In this document: positions 26,121 to 35,128 of the stretch, in pieces
How positions within the stretch are numbered: the stretch's first letter is position 1
How the letters are laid out: every line of letters begins with the position of its first letter
From: Streptomyces sp. TLI_235
Lineage (GTDB): Bacteria > Actinomycetota > Actinomycetes > Streptomycetales > Streptomycetaceae
Direction: 5' to 3'
Assembly (NCBI GenBank): GCA_002300355.1
Contig: NSGV01000003.1
Span: 434,001 to 498,000 of the forward strand
Length of the DNA: 64,000 nt
Position numbers and translations under genes: made by a program
The notes under the pieces: generated by a model
Databases searched by the model: none
Told to the model about the DNA's origin: nothing
The model's input: only the letters and a program-made list of their open reading frames with translations

Positions 26121-26909
26121 GCGCCTTCGACCCGCAGCGGCAAGGACACCGGCGCCCCGTTGGTCCTGCTGCACACCGTGCGCACACAGGCAGAGCACTT
26201 CCGCTTCCTGGTCCCGCTGATCGCGGACCAGTACACCGCGTACGCCCTGGACCTGCCGGGAATGGGCTACTCCGAGATCGTGCCCGGCGCCTCGTACGAC
26301 GAGCCCGCGATGCGCACGGGCGTCGAACGGCTGCTGACCGAACTCGACCTCCACGACGTGACGCTGGTCGGGGAGTCCATGGGGGCGGTCCTCGCCCTGA
26401 CCACCGCAGCCGATCTGCCGGAGCGCGTCCGGCGCGTCGTCGCGGTGAACCCCTACGACTTCCGCGGTGGCATCGCCCGGTCCGGCCTCCTCGCCCGTCT
26501 CGTCGTCAGCGGTGTCCTGGCCCCGGGGGTGGGCCCGGTGATCGCCGGAGTGGAGCCCAAGGCCGCCCTGCGCAGGATCCTGCAGGGCGGCCTGGGCGAC
26601 AAGAGCGCCCTGAGGGAGGACTACGTGGAGGAGCTCCTCAAGGTCGGAGGCCGCCCCGGCTACCCGGTCGTCGCGCGGGCGGTGTACCAGAACCTGTCCA
26701 GCCTCATCGCGGCCCGTCCGCGCTACCGCGACGTCAAGGCCCCTGTCCATCTCGTCTACGGGGAGACGGACTGGTCCCGGCCGTTGGACCGGGAAGCCAA
26801 CCGGGCGCTGCTGCCCGCCGCCGACTTCACGCAGGTTCCCGGGGCGGGTCACTTCATCGCGCTGGAGCGGCCGGACATGGTGGCCGACCTGCTGAACGCG
26901 GTCGCGTAG
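26121..26909 (+). CDS. Alpha/beta hydrolase, N-terminus truncated
   Basis: The frame from 26121 reads TGAPLVLLHT (oxyanion-hole strand), YALDLPGMGYSEIV, the nucleophile elbow LVGESMGAVLAL (Ser in G-E-S-M-G), YGETDWSRPLD (Asp) and GAGHFIALERPD (His). This is a full catalytic triad. The first strand and start codon of a normal hydrolase (about 20 residues) are missing, because a stop lies at 26097 and homology begins near 26121. A TTG at 26160 is the only start in frame. Whether it is still expressed is uncertain. It is likely an esterase or peptidase-like enzyme of unknown substrate. Confidence 0.65.
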   Translation, partial: APSTRSGKDTGAPLVLLHTVRTQAEHFRFLVPLIADQYTAYALDLPGMGYSEIVPGASYDEPAMRTGVERLLTELDLHDVTLVGESMGAVLALTTAADLPERVRRVVAVNPYDFRGGIARSGLLARLVVSGVLAPGVGPVIAGVEPKAALRRILQGGLGDKSALREDYVEELLKVGGRPGYPVVARAVYQNLSSLIAARPRYRDVKAPVHLVYGETDWSRPLDREANRALLPAADFTQVPGAGHFIALERPDMVADLLNAVA

Positions 26910-27095
26910 CCGAGCCGGCAGTGCCGCAGGCACACCATTCCAGCTTGGGGCTGTCGGACTGTTACTCCCCGTGCTGTGCGGTCGTGTCCACCGTGCCCCA
27001 GTCGGGCACGGCGTTGGCTGGCTGCGCCCGGCGGTTTGCCGGTTCCGCCGGGGCGTGGCTGTCAGGGCCCGTCGTAGACGGCGATGATGCGGCCG

Positions 27096-27119
27096 ACGAC
27101 TCCGCCTTTGCGGAGTCGT
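27096..27119 (+). terminator. 10-bp hairpin upstream of the IS5-type element
   Basis: The arms 27096-27105 (ACGACTCCGC) and 27110-27119 pair perfectly with a 4-base loop. The 26910-27190 stretch otherwise holds no supported gene. Confidence 0.6.
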
Positions 27120-27193
27120 TCACGGCATTGGGGATCTCGGCCTGAACGGCCACCCTTGGGACAGACGCCCCGAAGGCGGAGTCCGTCACTGAG

Positions 27194-27207
27194 CCTCTTT
27201 CATCCTG
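27194..27207 (+). repeat. Left terminal inverted repeat of the IS5-type element
   Basis: CCTCTTTCATCCTG, a 14-base exact match to the complement of 28085-28098. The transposase stop codon (27202-27200) lies inside it. Confidence 0.8.
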
Positions 27208-27961
27208 AGTTTTCGCAGGTCGCGAGGCTTTGGATCATGAGGGTGTGGACGGCGGCGATCAGTCGGCTGATGCGATTGGTCGAGCAGCGGGCTTTACGGA
27301 AGACCTTCCAGGTCTTCAGCTGGGCGAAGGCGCGTTCGCCGGGTGCACGCAGGCGGGCGTGGTCGCGGTTGTACTGCTGGTAGTGCTCGGGCAGTTCGTG
27401 GTGGTTGTAGTAGGGGGTGCGGACAGTGGAGCCGGCGCCTCGATAGGCCCGGTCGGCGAGGACGAGGACCTCGCGGGTCAGGCAGGTCTGGACGATGCCG
27501 TGGGCGCGGGCCGCGGTCAGGTCGTGAGTGCGCCCCGGCAGGGCACGGGAGAACCACAGAGGTGTGCCGTCCGGGGTGGCGACGACCTGCACGTTCATCC
27601 CGTGCTTCCGGTGCTTTTGCGAGTAGTACGGCTCGTCGGCGGCGATCCGGTCGGTCGGGATCAGCGTGCCGTCCACGATCACGAAGTCGCCTTCGCCCAG
27701 TCCCACCAGGGCCTCGCGCAGGCCCGGCGCCCACGCGGCCAGGACCTCGACGGTCTCGTCCACGTACCGCCAGGCCGTCGCCTCCGACACCCCGAACCCG
27801 GCTCCCAGTTGCGCGAGGGTTTCGTTCTTCCGCAGATGGGCCAGGACCAGCAGGGCCTGCTTGAAGCAGCCCAACCTCCTCCATCGTGAGCCGAGTTCAC
27901 GCCTTCGGGTGTAGATGAGCCAGGAGACGTGCTCAACGAGCTCGTGCGGGACATCGAGCAT
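27200..27961 (-). CDS. IS5-family DDE transposase
   Basis: A 253-residue transposase starting at ATG 27961. It has an N-terminal helix-turn-helix domain (ETLAQLGAGFGVSEATAWRY) and the DDE core: VIVDGTLIPTDR (first Asp), VLVLADRAYRGAG (second Asp) and LRAPGERAFAQLKTWK (Glu in the Y/R-x-x-x-E-x-x-x-x-x-K box). The length is right for the IS5/ISL2-type 'transposase family' proteins, and it is intact, so the element could still be active. Confidence 0.85.
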   Translation of the reverse strand: MLDVPHELVEHVSWLIYTRRRELGSRWRRLGCFKQALLVLAHLRKNETLAQLGAGFGVSEATAWRYVDETVEVLAAWAPGLREALVGLGEGDFVIVDGTLIPTDRIAADEPYYSQKHRKHGMNVQVVATPDGTPLWFSRALPGRTHDLTAARAHGIVQTCLTREVLVLADRAYRGAGSTVRTPYYNHHELPEHYQQYNRDHARLRAPGERAFAQLKTWKVFRKARCSTNRISRLIAAVHTLMIQSLATCENSG

Positions 27962-28084
27962 GGCAGGATACGGAACCAACAGGGCCCCTCGGCGGCGACG
28001 TGATGAGTGAGATCACCACGGCAACGACGAGGGGCCCTGTTGCGTCACTGCAACCCGCTGACCAGCTATTTCACCCTGCCGAGA

Positions 28085-28098
28085 CAGGATGAAAGAGG
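28085..28098 (-). repeat. Right terminal inverted repeat of the IS5-type element
   Basis: CAGGATGAAAGAGG, the complement of the left end. An ATG within it (28089) now opens the frame of the interrupted ATPase gene. Confidence 0.8.
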
Positions 28099-28100
28099 TT

Positions 28101-28474
28101 CACTGGCATCTCCCGCTCTCCCCTGCCAACGGGTCCGGGCCACGGACGGGTCTGGCCTACGCGCGCAGCGTGCTCGCCGCCCGAGCTGGCCTGGACGATT
28201 GGCTGTCGGAGGAGGTCTTCCTCGTGGTGTGTGAGTTGTTGATCAACGCCTACCAGCACACGGCCAGCCCGCTGTGTGTGGACCTCGATGTCGCCGGCGG
28301 GTGTGTCACGGTGTCGGTGACCTGCCCGAGCACGGTCCCGCCGGCCCTGCTTCCCTTCTGTCCGGAGCGGCCCCACAGCCAGGGCTCCACATCGTGGACC
28401 GGCTGGCCGCCGGATGGGGCGTGACGCTCCGGCCGGACGGCAAGACCGTGTGGGCGACCCTGCCCGCGCCGTAA
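28101..28474 (+). pseudogene. RsbW-like ATP-binding protein, interrupted and frameshifted
   Basis: Right of the IS the frame reads HWHLPLSPANGSGPRTGLAY, then the N-box SEEVFLVVCELLINAYQHTA of HATPase_c anti-sigma kinases. Near 28370 the frame changes to GLHIVDRLAAGWGVTL and PDGKTVWATLPAP, the usual C-terminus. The 5' end is separated by the IS5-type element. Removing the IS and one CACT joins GGVRH directly to WHLPLS. The product would have been a serine kinase in a partner-switching pathway. Confidence 0.7.
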
Positions 28475-28669
28475 GCCGCACCGCCCGCGGCCACAGGGCC
28501 GGACCCGCGGCAGAAATCACCCGCCGAGGGTGCTCGGGCCGGCAGATCCGACCTGGCCCGTCTCCGCACGATCCGCGCGGAGACAGATCACCGGGCCGAT
28601 GACCTTGGGGGAAATGCCACCTTTTGGGTAGTTTGGTTGAAGGTTTGCCGAACCCCGTTGGAGGCTGTC

Positions 28670-28885
28670 GTGGCCGAACCCGAGCTGACGCCGGAGGAGA
28701 TCGCCATGGTCCGCGAGTACGTGGAGATCCCGCCCGGCGTCACGATGGACCGCGTGGACGTGCAGCGGGCCCGGCTCGCGAAGGCGGTGGGCGGATGGTT
28801 CCGTAAGGCCGGCCCCGGCCTGTACGAGATCGTCACCGAGGCGCCGCGCCCCGGCAGGCACCACTCGGACCCGGACCTGCCGTAG
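28670..28885 (+). CDS. 71-residue unknown soluble protein
   Basis: GTG 28670 has GGAGG at 28660-28664, which sets the start although the frame is open from 28637. The protein is helical and hydrophilic (ELTPEEIAMVREYVEIPPGV; VQRARLAKAVGGWFRKAGPG). It is not recognised but has strong coding bias. A bidirectional-looking hairpin follows at 28985-29024. Confidence 0.6.
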   Translation: MAEPELTPEEIAMVREYVEIPPGVTMDRVDVQRARLAKAVGGWFRKAGPGLYEIVTEAPRPGRHHSDPDLP

Positions 28886-28984
28886 CGACAGACACCGGGC
28901 CGGTACTGGCCGACCGGCCGCACCCTTTGGTCGGGCCGCACCTGGGGCAGGGTCGGCAGTGCGGCGGCGGGTGGGAGGATCGTG

Positions 28985-29024
28985 GCGGCTCCCCGGGTTC
29001 ATGCATTGTCTCCCGGGGAGCCGC
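28985..29024. terminator. Perfect 13-bp hairpin between convergent genes
   Basis: GCGGCTCCCCGGG (28985-28997) pairs with 29012-29024 around a 14-base loop. It lies between convergent genes ending at 28885 and 29097, so it can serve both. Confidence 0.8.
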
Positions 29025-29096
29025 TGTTCGTTCGCCCTGTGCGGCCGGCTGCGGCCGCCGCCCGGGGTGCTGACCGCGCCTGGTGACGCGAGGACG

Positions 29097-29459
29097 TCAG
29101 GCGTCGGAGTAGCTGAGGTCCCCGACGCTCCAGGCGCTGATGTCTTCGATGGCGATGCGATACATGCCGCCGGTGTGAGGCAGCCCGAAGTCGCCCTGCA
29201 GGATCTTCGCGCGGTGGAGGTGGAGGTGGGTGGGCCGCGCGGGAGGGCCGTCGGGGGGCGGGGCGAAGAGGGCGGCGAACGGCTTCAGGTGATCGGAAGC
29301 CTGGAGGACCTCCGCCACCCGCTCCCACCACAGCTCCACCGGGGCGAGCTTGCCGGTGATCACCGCGCCGGGGACCACCACGGTCAGGGACATCTGATTG
29401 CTGTGCTCGGACTCGACCATCGCGGCGATGTCGACGAGCAGCCCGTCAGGGTTCGACAT
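29097..29459 (-). CDS. Unknown 120-residue protein
   Basis: ATG 29459 begins MSNPDGLLVDIAAMVESEHS, followed by a beta-rich stretch (MSLTVVVPGAVITGKLAPVE) and the end YRIAIEDISAWSVGDLSYSD. The pattern of a small beta-domain with an aromatic C-terminus looks conserved, but I cannot name it. The start is chosen as the first Met of the well-coding part; 27 further residues upstream are open but low in coding quality. The 368-base gap from 29460 to 29827 holds no gene that I can support. Confidence 0.5.
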   Translation of the reverse strand: MSNPDGLLVDIAAMVESEHSNQMSLTVVVPGAVITGKLAPVELWWERVAEVLQASDHLKPFAALFAPPPDGPPARPTHLHLHRAKILQGDFGLPHTGGMYRIAIEDISAWSVGDLSYSDA

Positions 29460-29827
29460 GACACCAAAGACTAAGGCACAGCTGTCGACGTACGGGTGCC
29501 CGCCCCGAGGCGGTGAGTGCGAGGGGTGCGGGTGTGTCATCGGCCCGAGGGCCGGACTCCGCCCGGCGCCCGTGGCAGCGGGCCGCTGCCCGCAGGTCAG
29601 GTGTGGGCCTGTCCAGCCACACCGTACGCGAACGCGCTGCCGCCTACGGCCGTCCGATCAGCACCCGCCGCAGCGCGAGAAGCGGCCCTGCGGACTGATC
29701 TCGACGGTCCACCCGTGGGGCGCCACCCGATTCCCAAGGTGATCGCGATCCCGCCGGCCCGATGTGTGGAGCCTGTTCACGCGGGGCCGACCGGGCGCGA
29801 CGCACCCCCACTGCCCTGTCGCTCCGG

Positions 29828-30110
29828 TCAGGTCCGGGAGACGTCGATCTTCTCGTTGGCGAGGCGGATGAGTTCCCTCGCGAACGTGCGGTGGATCGAG
29901 AGGAGGACGATCACCGTCGAGCGAAATCCCGTGCGGTGCCGGAATTCGAATCGGCGGAAGGACGTGAGGATTCCCGTCGCACCGGCCTCCTGGACCATGG
30001 CCACGTCACACCACGCGACCGCGTCCCGAACGCGGCCCAAGAGACCGGTCACGATCACGCCGTCCTCGTGGAGGTAGCACTGACGGATGCCAAGCAAACC
30101 GGCCAGCCAC
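29828..30110 (-). pseudogene. C-terminal fragment of an unknown protein
   Basis: The frame reads YLHEDGVIVTGLLGRVRDAV and GFRSTVIVLLSIHRTFAREL to a TGA at 29828, with strong third-position GC, so it is coding sequence. No start codon fits at the right end, where a hemerythrin fragment on the other strand begins (about 30124). Function unknown. Confidence 0.4.
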
Positions 30111-30123
30111 CGCCAGGAGAACG

Positions 30124-30373
30124 CGATGCCATGGACGAGGTCACCGCCCACGTCCGCGACGAGGAGAACAACCTGTTCCCGATGGTGGAGCAGACCTGCA
30201 CGACCGAGATGCTGAACGACCTCGGCGACAAGATCCGCCGCGCCAAGGCCATGGCCCCCACCCGGCCCCACCCCGCCGCGCCCGGCAGCCCCACCGCCAG
30301 CAAACTCCTCGCCCCCGGCGCCGGCCTCGTCGACCGGGCCCGCGACTTCGTCACCGGCCGCGGAAAGTCCTGA
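30124..30373 (+). pseudogene. C-terminal fragment of a hemerythrin-domain protein
   Basis: DEVTAHVRDEENNLFPMVEQ contains the last helix of a hemerythrin cation-binding domain (H-x3-E-E-x-x-x-F/P), followed by the usual tail GDKIRRAKAMAPTRPHPAAP and LLAPGAGLVDRARDFVTGRG. The three earlier metal-binding helices are missing, so it cannot bind the di-iron centre. Confidence 0.65.
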
Positions 30374-30534
30374 CCGGCCACGCGGCCGACGGCCTGCCCG
30401 GACGGGTGCCCCGTCCGGGCAGGCCGTGACGTGCGCCATGCCGTCCTCGCCGGCCGGCTGCCTACACTGGCCTGCCACCACCGGGGCAGCGCCGCCCCGG
30501 GGCCCGTCGCCGGCACGCCCCCGAGGACCACCGC

Positions 30535-31061
30535 ATGCCCACCGACCTCACTCCCGTCGCCACCGCCTGTGCCCACTGGCTGCTCACCGCCTACCCGCCG
30601 CCCCCGGGCGCCTTCAGCCGCGCGACCGCCGAAGCCCAGGCAAGGCAGGCCACCACCGTCGCCGTTGCCCTTCGCTACCCCGCCGCGCTGGACGCCGAAC
30701 TCCTGCACCTCCTCGGCCCGGGCGACAGCCCTCACCTCGACCACCTCACCGGCACCTCCGACTCCGCGGACCGCGACAACGCCGGACAGGCCAGCTGGCA
30801 CGGCTGGGTGGATGAGACCGTCGTCAGCTGGGCCGCCTGCCTCCTCGCCGACCCGCACTCGCCGCACGCGCCCACCAGGCCCTCGCGGCCACCGACCACC
30901 CGGGAATCGCCGGCGACCCGGGGCGCCTGACCCTGCCAGCCCAGCGCGACACCGACGCCGCACCCCTTCTCCGCCACCCCGACCTGCTCGAACCCGTCGC
31001 CGCCCTGCACCGACCCCGACTGCTGGCACTGCTCCACCCCGAGACAAGCCCTCTTCCCTGA
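30535..31061 (+). pseudogene. Unknown gene with a frameshift near 30850
   Basis: ATG 30535 opens a well-coding frame (MPTDLTPVATACAHWLLTAY) to about 30850. The coding signal then moves to another frame: HQALAATDHPGIAGDPGRLT and LLEPVAALHRPRLLALLHPE, ending at TGA 31061. Without the shift the protein would be about 175 residues; as it stands it stops at 30930. The family is not recognised. Confidence 0.5.
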
Positions 31062-31295
31062 CACCCGGGAGCAGGCAAGACAAGATCACTGACGCCACCG
31101 TGGCCACGCCCGCGGCGCAGCCGGACCGGCCGTGTCTGAACCGTGCTGGAGTCGGCCCGGTGGCGTGGTGAGGGCGCGCGGCCCCGGCACCGCGCAGGCA
31201 GCCGGGGGCTGCGGCGGTCGGCCCGGATCGACGCTCCTTCGGGTCGCGGTGGCCGGGTCCGGGTCCTGGCGGCGGGTCTGGGGCAGGGTGCCTTC

Positions 31296-31700
31296 GTGGA
31301 TGAATACGACGTGGACGAGGTGTTGCAGCAGGCACTCGACCGGTTGACCGCGCTGGCGCACATCAGCTCGGCGCTGGCCGGCACCCTGGACGCGCGGTCC
31401 GGTGTGGGGCGGGCGTGCCGGATCCTCGGGCAGCGCCTGGCGACTGGTGCGCCGTTGACCCTGCTCGCCGACGACGGGCGTCTGGAGCGATCACCGCCAT
31501 CCGCCGCGGTACCGCTCCACCCGGTGGTGGCCGCACGGAGCTGCCCGGGCCGCCGGAGAGTGCGTCGCCCCGGGGACGCACCGCGTGGTGACCGACGGCT
31601 CCCACGTGCTGAAGCGATCCGGCTGGCATCCTGGCCGACCTCCTCGTCGTCTGCCAGCCGATCGCCGTGGCACCGGCGCGACCAGCCCGACCCGGAGCGT
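31296..31700 (+). pseudogene. GAF-domain start of a SpoIIE-type phosphatase, frameshifted
   Basis: GTG 31296 begins VDEYDVDEVLQQALDRLTAL and then GTLDARSGVGRACRILGQRL, the N-terminal GAF-like pattern common in Streptomyces PP2C phosphatases. After about 31490 the coding signal changes frame (RGTAPPGGGRTELPGPPE, then ILADLLVVCQPIAVAPAR). The phosphatase domain itself is absent. Confidence 0.5.
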
Positions 31701-31814
31701 GCCCGCCGCTGACGGCAGGGCATCCAGGGCCAGGGCCAGAGACGGCGGCATTGCCGCCTACCGTGGCCGCGGCCGCGGCCGCATGCACGCTCCGCCCTCG
31801 GGTACCTGCTCAGC

Positions 31815-31985
31815 ATGCTGACCCTCGGCGTTGAAGAGGAATATCTCCTGCTCGGGGCCGTGCCGAGGTCGCTTTCCGCGTCTGTCCACGCCCCCGCCCG
31901 GGAAACGCGCCCATCTACCGCCGCAGGCCTGCGGGCGTCCGGCGCCGTGGCTCGGGACGGTCGCGGGCCCGCGGTGGCGAGGCCA
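31815..31985 (+). pseudogene. N-terminal fragment of a YbdK-type carboxylate-amine ligase
   Basis: ATG 31815 begins MLTLGVEEEYLLLG, the signature start of glutamate-cysteine-ligase family 2 (YbdK) proteins ('LGVEEEFLLVD'). The following 40 residues no longer match and the frame ends at 31985. Only the first strand of the enzyme remains. Confidence 0.55.
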
Positions 31986-31999
31986 TGAGCAGCGAGGGC

Positions 32000-34274
32000 T
32001 CAGTGCGCCGTTGCCGGGAAGCGTTCCCATACCCGGTGCGTGCCGAGCTGCGCCACCAGGGCGGAGACGGCATGGGCCGCGTCGGTCTCGGTGAACACGC
32101 CGGGCGCTTGCGGATCGACGCCCGCTGCCGCCCACAGGCCGCGGGCATCCGCAAGGCCGGCGAGGGGTTTGGCGTGCCGGTAGGCCTCGTTGACCAGGAG
32201 AACGGCGCGGGAGTCGAGGGCGGGTTGGCCGCCGGCGACGGCGCCGGATTTGGCGTCCCGGGCGCCGTGGTCGTCGGCGCCGCGCGTGGGCGCGCCGGCC
32301 ACGAGGAGGGCGTCGAACTCGACGGACCGGGCCGCGGAGTAGGTCCGCTGCACGGCGAGGTCGTCCGCCGGCGGCGCTCCAGGGGTGCGATGATCAACGG
32401 CATCAGCCCGGCGTCGCGTGCGGCCTCCCGCAGCTGCCGCACCACGCCCGCGTCGCTGGTGGTGGCGGTGAGGATGCCGAGCACCCGGCCGGTGGCCGGC
32501 CACCGCTGCCCGACCGGGGACAGCGCCGGGCTCGGCGCGGCTTGGACCACGCCGCTGGCTGGCGCCTGGGGGGCGGGCAGGCCGAGCCCCTGGGCGACCT
32601 GGCGGCAGAGCCCCTCGTCGACCCGCGCCAGGACTTCCAGGACCCGCTCCTTGATGGCCTGCTCGTAGACCTTGGACAGTTCGAAGGTGTAGGCGGCGAT
32701 GACGTGTTCGCGCTCGACCGGACTCATGCTCAGCCAGAACAGGCGCGGCTGGCTGAAGCGGTCGGCGAACGAGGCGGGCGCCTCGCGGACCTTGGCCGCG
32801 GCGGCGATCGGGACGGGGTGTTCGATGAAGGCGTGCTCGCCCGGCCCGGCGAAGAACGGGCAGCCGCCGTCCAGCGAGTTCGGCTTGTAGGGGGCGACGC
32901 CGGAGTGCACGGCGTCCTGGTGGAAGCCGTCACGCAGCATGTCGTTGATGGGCGCGTGGGGGCGGTTGATCGGGATCTGCGCGAAGTTCGGGCCGCCGAG
33001 CCGGGTGATCTGCGTGTCGAGATAGGAGAACAGTCGGCCGGCGAGCAGCGGGTCGTCGGTGACGTCGATGCCCGGGACGAGATGGCCGGGGTGGAAGGCG
33101 ACCTGTTCGGTCTCGGCGAAGAAGTTCGTCGGGTTGGCGTTCAGGGTGAGCAGGCCGACCGGCTGAACCGGGGCGAGTTCCTCGGGGACGATCTTGGTGG
33201 GGTCGAGCAGGTCGATGTCTGCGAACGTCTGCTCCGGGGTGTCGGGGAAGGTCTGGATGCCGAGCTCCCACTCGGGGAAGCAGCCGGCTTCGATGGCGTC
33301 CGCGAGATCGCGGCGGTGGAAGTCCGGATCCGTGCCCGCGATCAGCTGTGCCTCCTCCCAGACCAGGGAGTGCACGCCGCCTTCGGCTTCCAGTGGAACT
33401 TCACCAGCGTGCTCGCGCCCTCCGCGTTGACGAGGCGGAAGGTGTGGACGCCGAAGCCTTCCATCATGCGGTAGGAGCGGGGAATCCCCCGGTCGGACAT
33501 GTTCCACAGAGTGTGGTGGGTGGCCTCGGTGTGCAGGGACACGAAGTCCCAGAACGTGTCATGGGCGGACTGGGCCTGGGGGATCTCCCGGTCCGGGTGC
33601 GGCTTGCCGGCATGGATGACGTCGGGGAACTTGATCGCGTCCTGGATGAAGAACACCGGGATGTTGTTGCCGACCAGGTCGAAAACTCCGTCGGTGGTGT
33701 AGAACTTCGTCGCGAAGCCGCGGGTGTCCCGGACCGTGTCGGCGGAGCCACGCGAGCCGAGCACAGGGGAGAACCGCACGAACACCGGTGTCTCGACCCC
33801 TTCGTGGAGGAAGGCGGCCTTGCTGACGCCGGTGGCGGTGCCGTAGCCGCGGAACACGCCGTGGGCGGCCGCGCCCCGGACGTGGACGACCCGCTCGGGG
33901 ATCCGCTCGTGGTCGAAGTGCATGATCTTCTCGCGCAGTTGGTGGTCCTGCAGCAGCACCGGACCGCGGGGGCCGGCCTTCAGCGAGTGGTCCGAGTCCG
34001 GCAGCCGAACGCCCTGGGCGGTCGTCAGGTAGCCGCCGTTCTGCGAGGCCGCGTCTGCGGGCGCTCCGGTGTCCCGCCCGGTGGCGGACAGCGGGGCGGG
34101 CGCCCGCTGATCCGGCTTGGGAGGCAGTGGCGCCCTCGGTTCGGTGGGTTCCGCTACCTGCGGCGGCTCGGCGCCCGGGGCGCCGGGCACCCGCGGTCGC
34201 TGCCCGGATGGGATGCCTTCCGCGGCCTCGACCACCTTGTCCACGATCTTCTTCACCGGTCCGGGCTCCGCCAC
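32000..34274 (-). pseudogene. katE: Large-subunit catalase (HPII/KatE type) with two frameshifts
   Basis: GTG 34274 has GAGGAGG 6 bases before it. The N-terminal part holds the catalase landmarks: FDHERIPERVVHVRGAAAHG (catalytic His), RDTRGFATKFYT and FIQDAIKFPDVIHA (Asn replaced by an Asp-type strand). At about 33376-33381 one base is lost (HWKPKA / GVHSLVWEEAQ). The next part has the heme-side RLFSYLDTQITRLGG (proximal Tyr) and NRPHAPINDMLRDG. Near 32385-32392 a second shift leads into the flavodoxin-like C-terminal domain of large catalases (VQRTYSAARSVEFDALLVAG) to 32000. The intact protein would be about 757 residues. It would detoxify H2O2 in the cytoplasm; as read, it is broken. Confidence 0.85.
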
Positions 34275-34330
34275 GTCGTCCTCCTCAGGGTTCCTGTAAC
34301 CCATGCCGGGTAACCCCGGATCCCCGCCGC

Positions 34331-34368
34331 CAAACGACTCGCCGCGCAAACGACTCGCCGCGCAAACG
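34331..34368. repeat. Tandem 16-bp repeat upstream of the catalase gene
   Basis: CAAACGACTCGCCGCG occurs at 34331-34346 and 34347-34362, followed by the first six bases again. It lies 57-94 bases upstream of the catalase start. Confidence 0.8.
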
Positions 34369-34449
34369 GGTGGCGTCCCGGCCGCGCGCCCCGCACCGCG
34401 GCAGGGCTGCCTGCGGCGGTTCGTTACGCCAGGACCTGACCGAGTGGTA

Positions 34450-34631
34450 CCTCACCGCGTCGCCCGCCGGCACCGACGCCCTCCTTGCCATCACGACCAC
34501 GGCGGCACCGCCCGGACCAGACCGGGCACGGGCTGTTCATGGTCCGGCGCCTGTCCACCGCCTGGGGCCACCAGGCGCACCCCAACGGCAAGACGGTCTG
34601 GGCCGAACTCCATGGCCCCGGCTGCCGCTGA
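34450..34631 (+). pseudogene. C-terminal relic of an RsbW-like ATP-binding protein
   Basis: One frame gives SPAGTDALLAITTTAAPPGP and another gives HGLFMVRRLSTAWGHQAHPN and GKTVWAELHG to TGA 34631. This is the characteristic last strand and helix of HATPase_c regulators ('GLxLVxxLSxxWGxxxxxxGKTVWAEL'). The remainder of the kinase is missing. Confidence 0.5.
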
Positions 34632-35128
34632 GGGACCAGCCGCGCAGCGAGCAACTCCGCCACTGCACGACACGGCAAGCCACGGCCGACGCAAGCGCCG
34701 AGCCGGAAAACCCACCGGTATACCGCGCCAGCGGGGTTCATGATCATCGCCTCGGTCTCGCCGAGCCCCGGCGCGGCTACCGCGCTCTGACGGCGCCTGT
34801 CTGCCTGGCGAGCCCTCCATCACAGCTGCCAGAACGTCCTCGGACCGGTGGGCGCCCGCCGTCGGAGGTTTGACGGGCGCCTGGCAACGCGGCGGGCCCG
34901 CCGGTGACCGACCGGAACGGGTGCGGCCGGGGAAACGGCGCGAGGCGCGCCGCGGCGTCCCGCCCCACCCGCGGTGGCAGCGTCTCGTCGCGACAGCGGT
35001 CGCCGGTCGGCCGTGCGTTCAACGGGCTCGCTGCGCCGGAGCACACTTCCGGCACGATCCTGGCGGAGATCCCACCAGGTCGGCGGTCCCCACCTTCGCC
35101 GCTGCTGGGGACCGCCCCGACCCCGACG
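34632..35128. other. About 500 bases without a recognisable gene
   Basis: Several open frames overlap here on both strands but none has a domain, a good start or consistent coding bias. No clear hairpin or repeat. Confidence 0.45.

Larger units (their letters stand above)
27191..28100 (-). mobile_element. IS5-family insertion sequence, complete
   Basis: Inverted ends CCTCTTTCATCCTG (27194-27207) and its complement (28085-28098) flank one intact transposase gene. CACT stands on both outer sides (27187-27190 and 28101-28104) and is the likely target duplication. The element sits at the very start of an RsbW-like ATPase gene. Confidence 0.8.

Noticed and set aside
28580..28640. Sigma-B-like promoter (GGGTAG) before the 71-residue gene
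   Set aside because: Only a -10-like match; no convincing -35 at the proper spacing.
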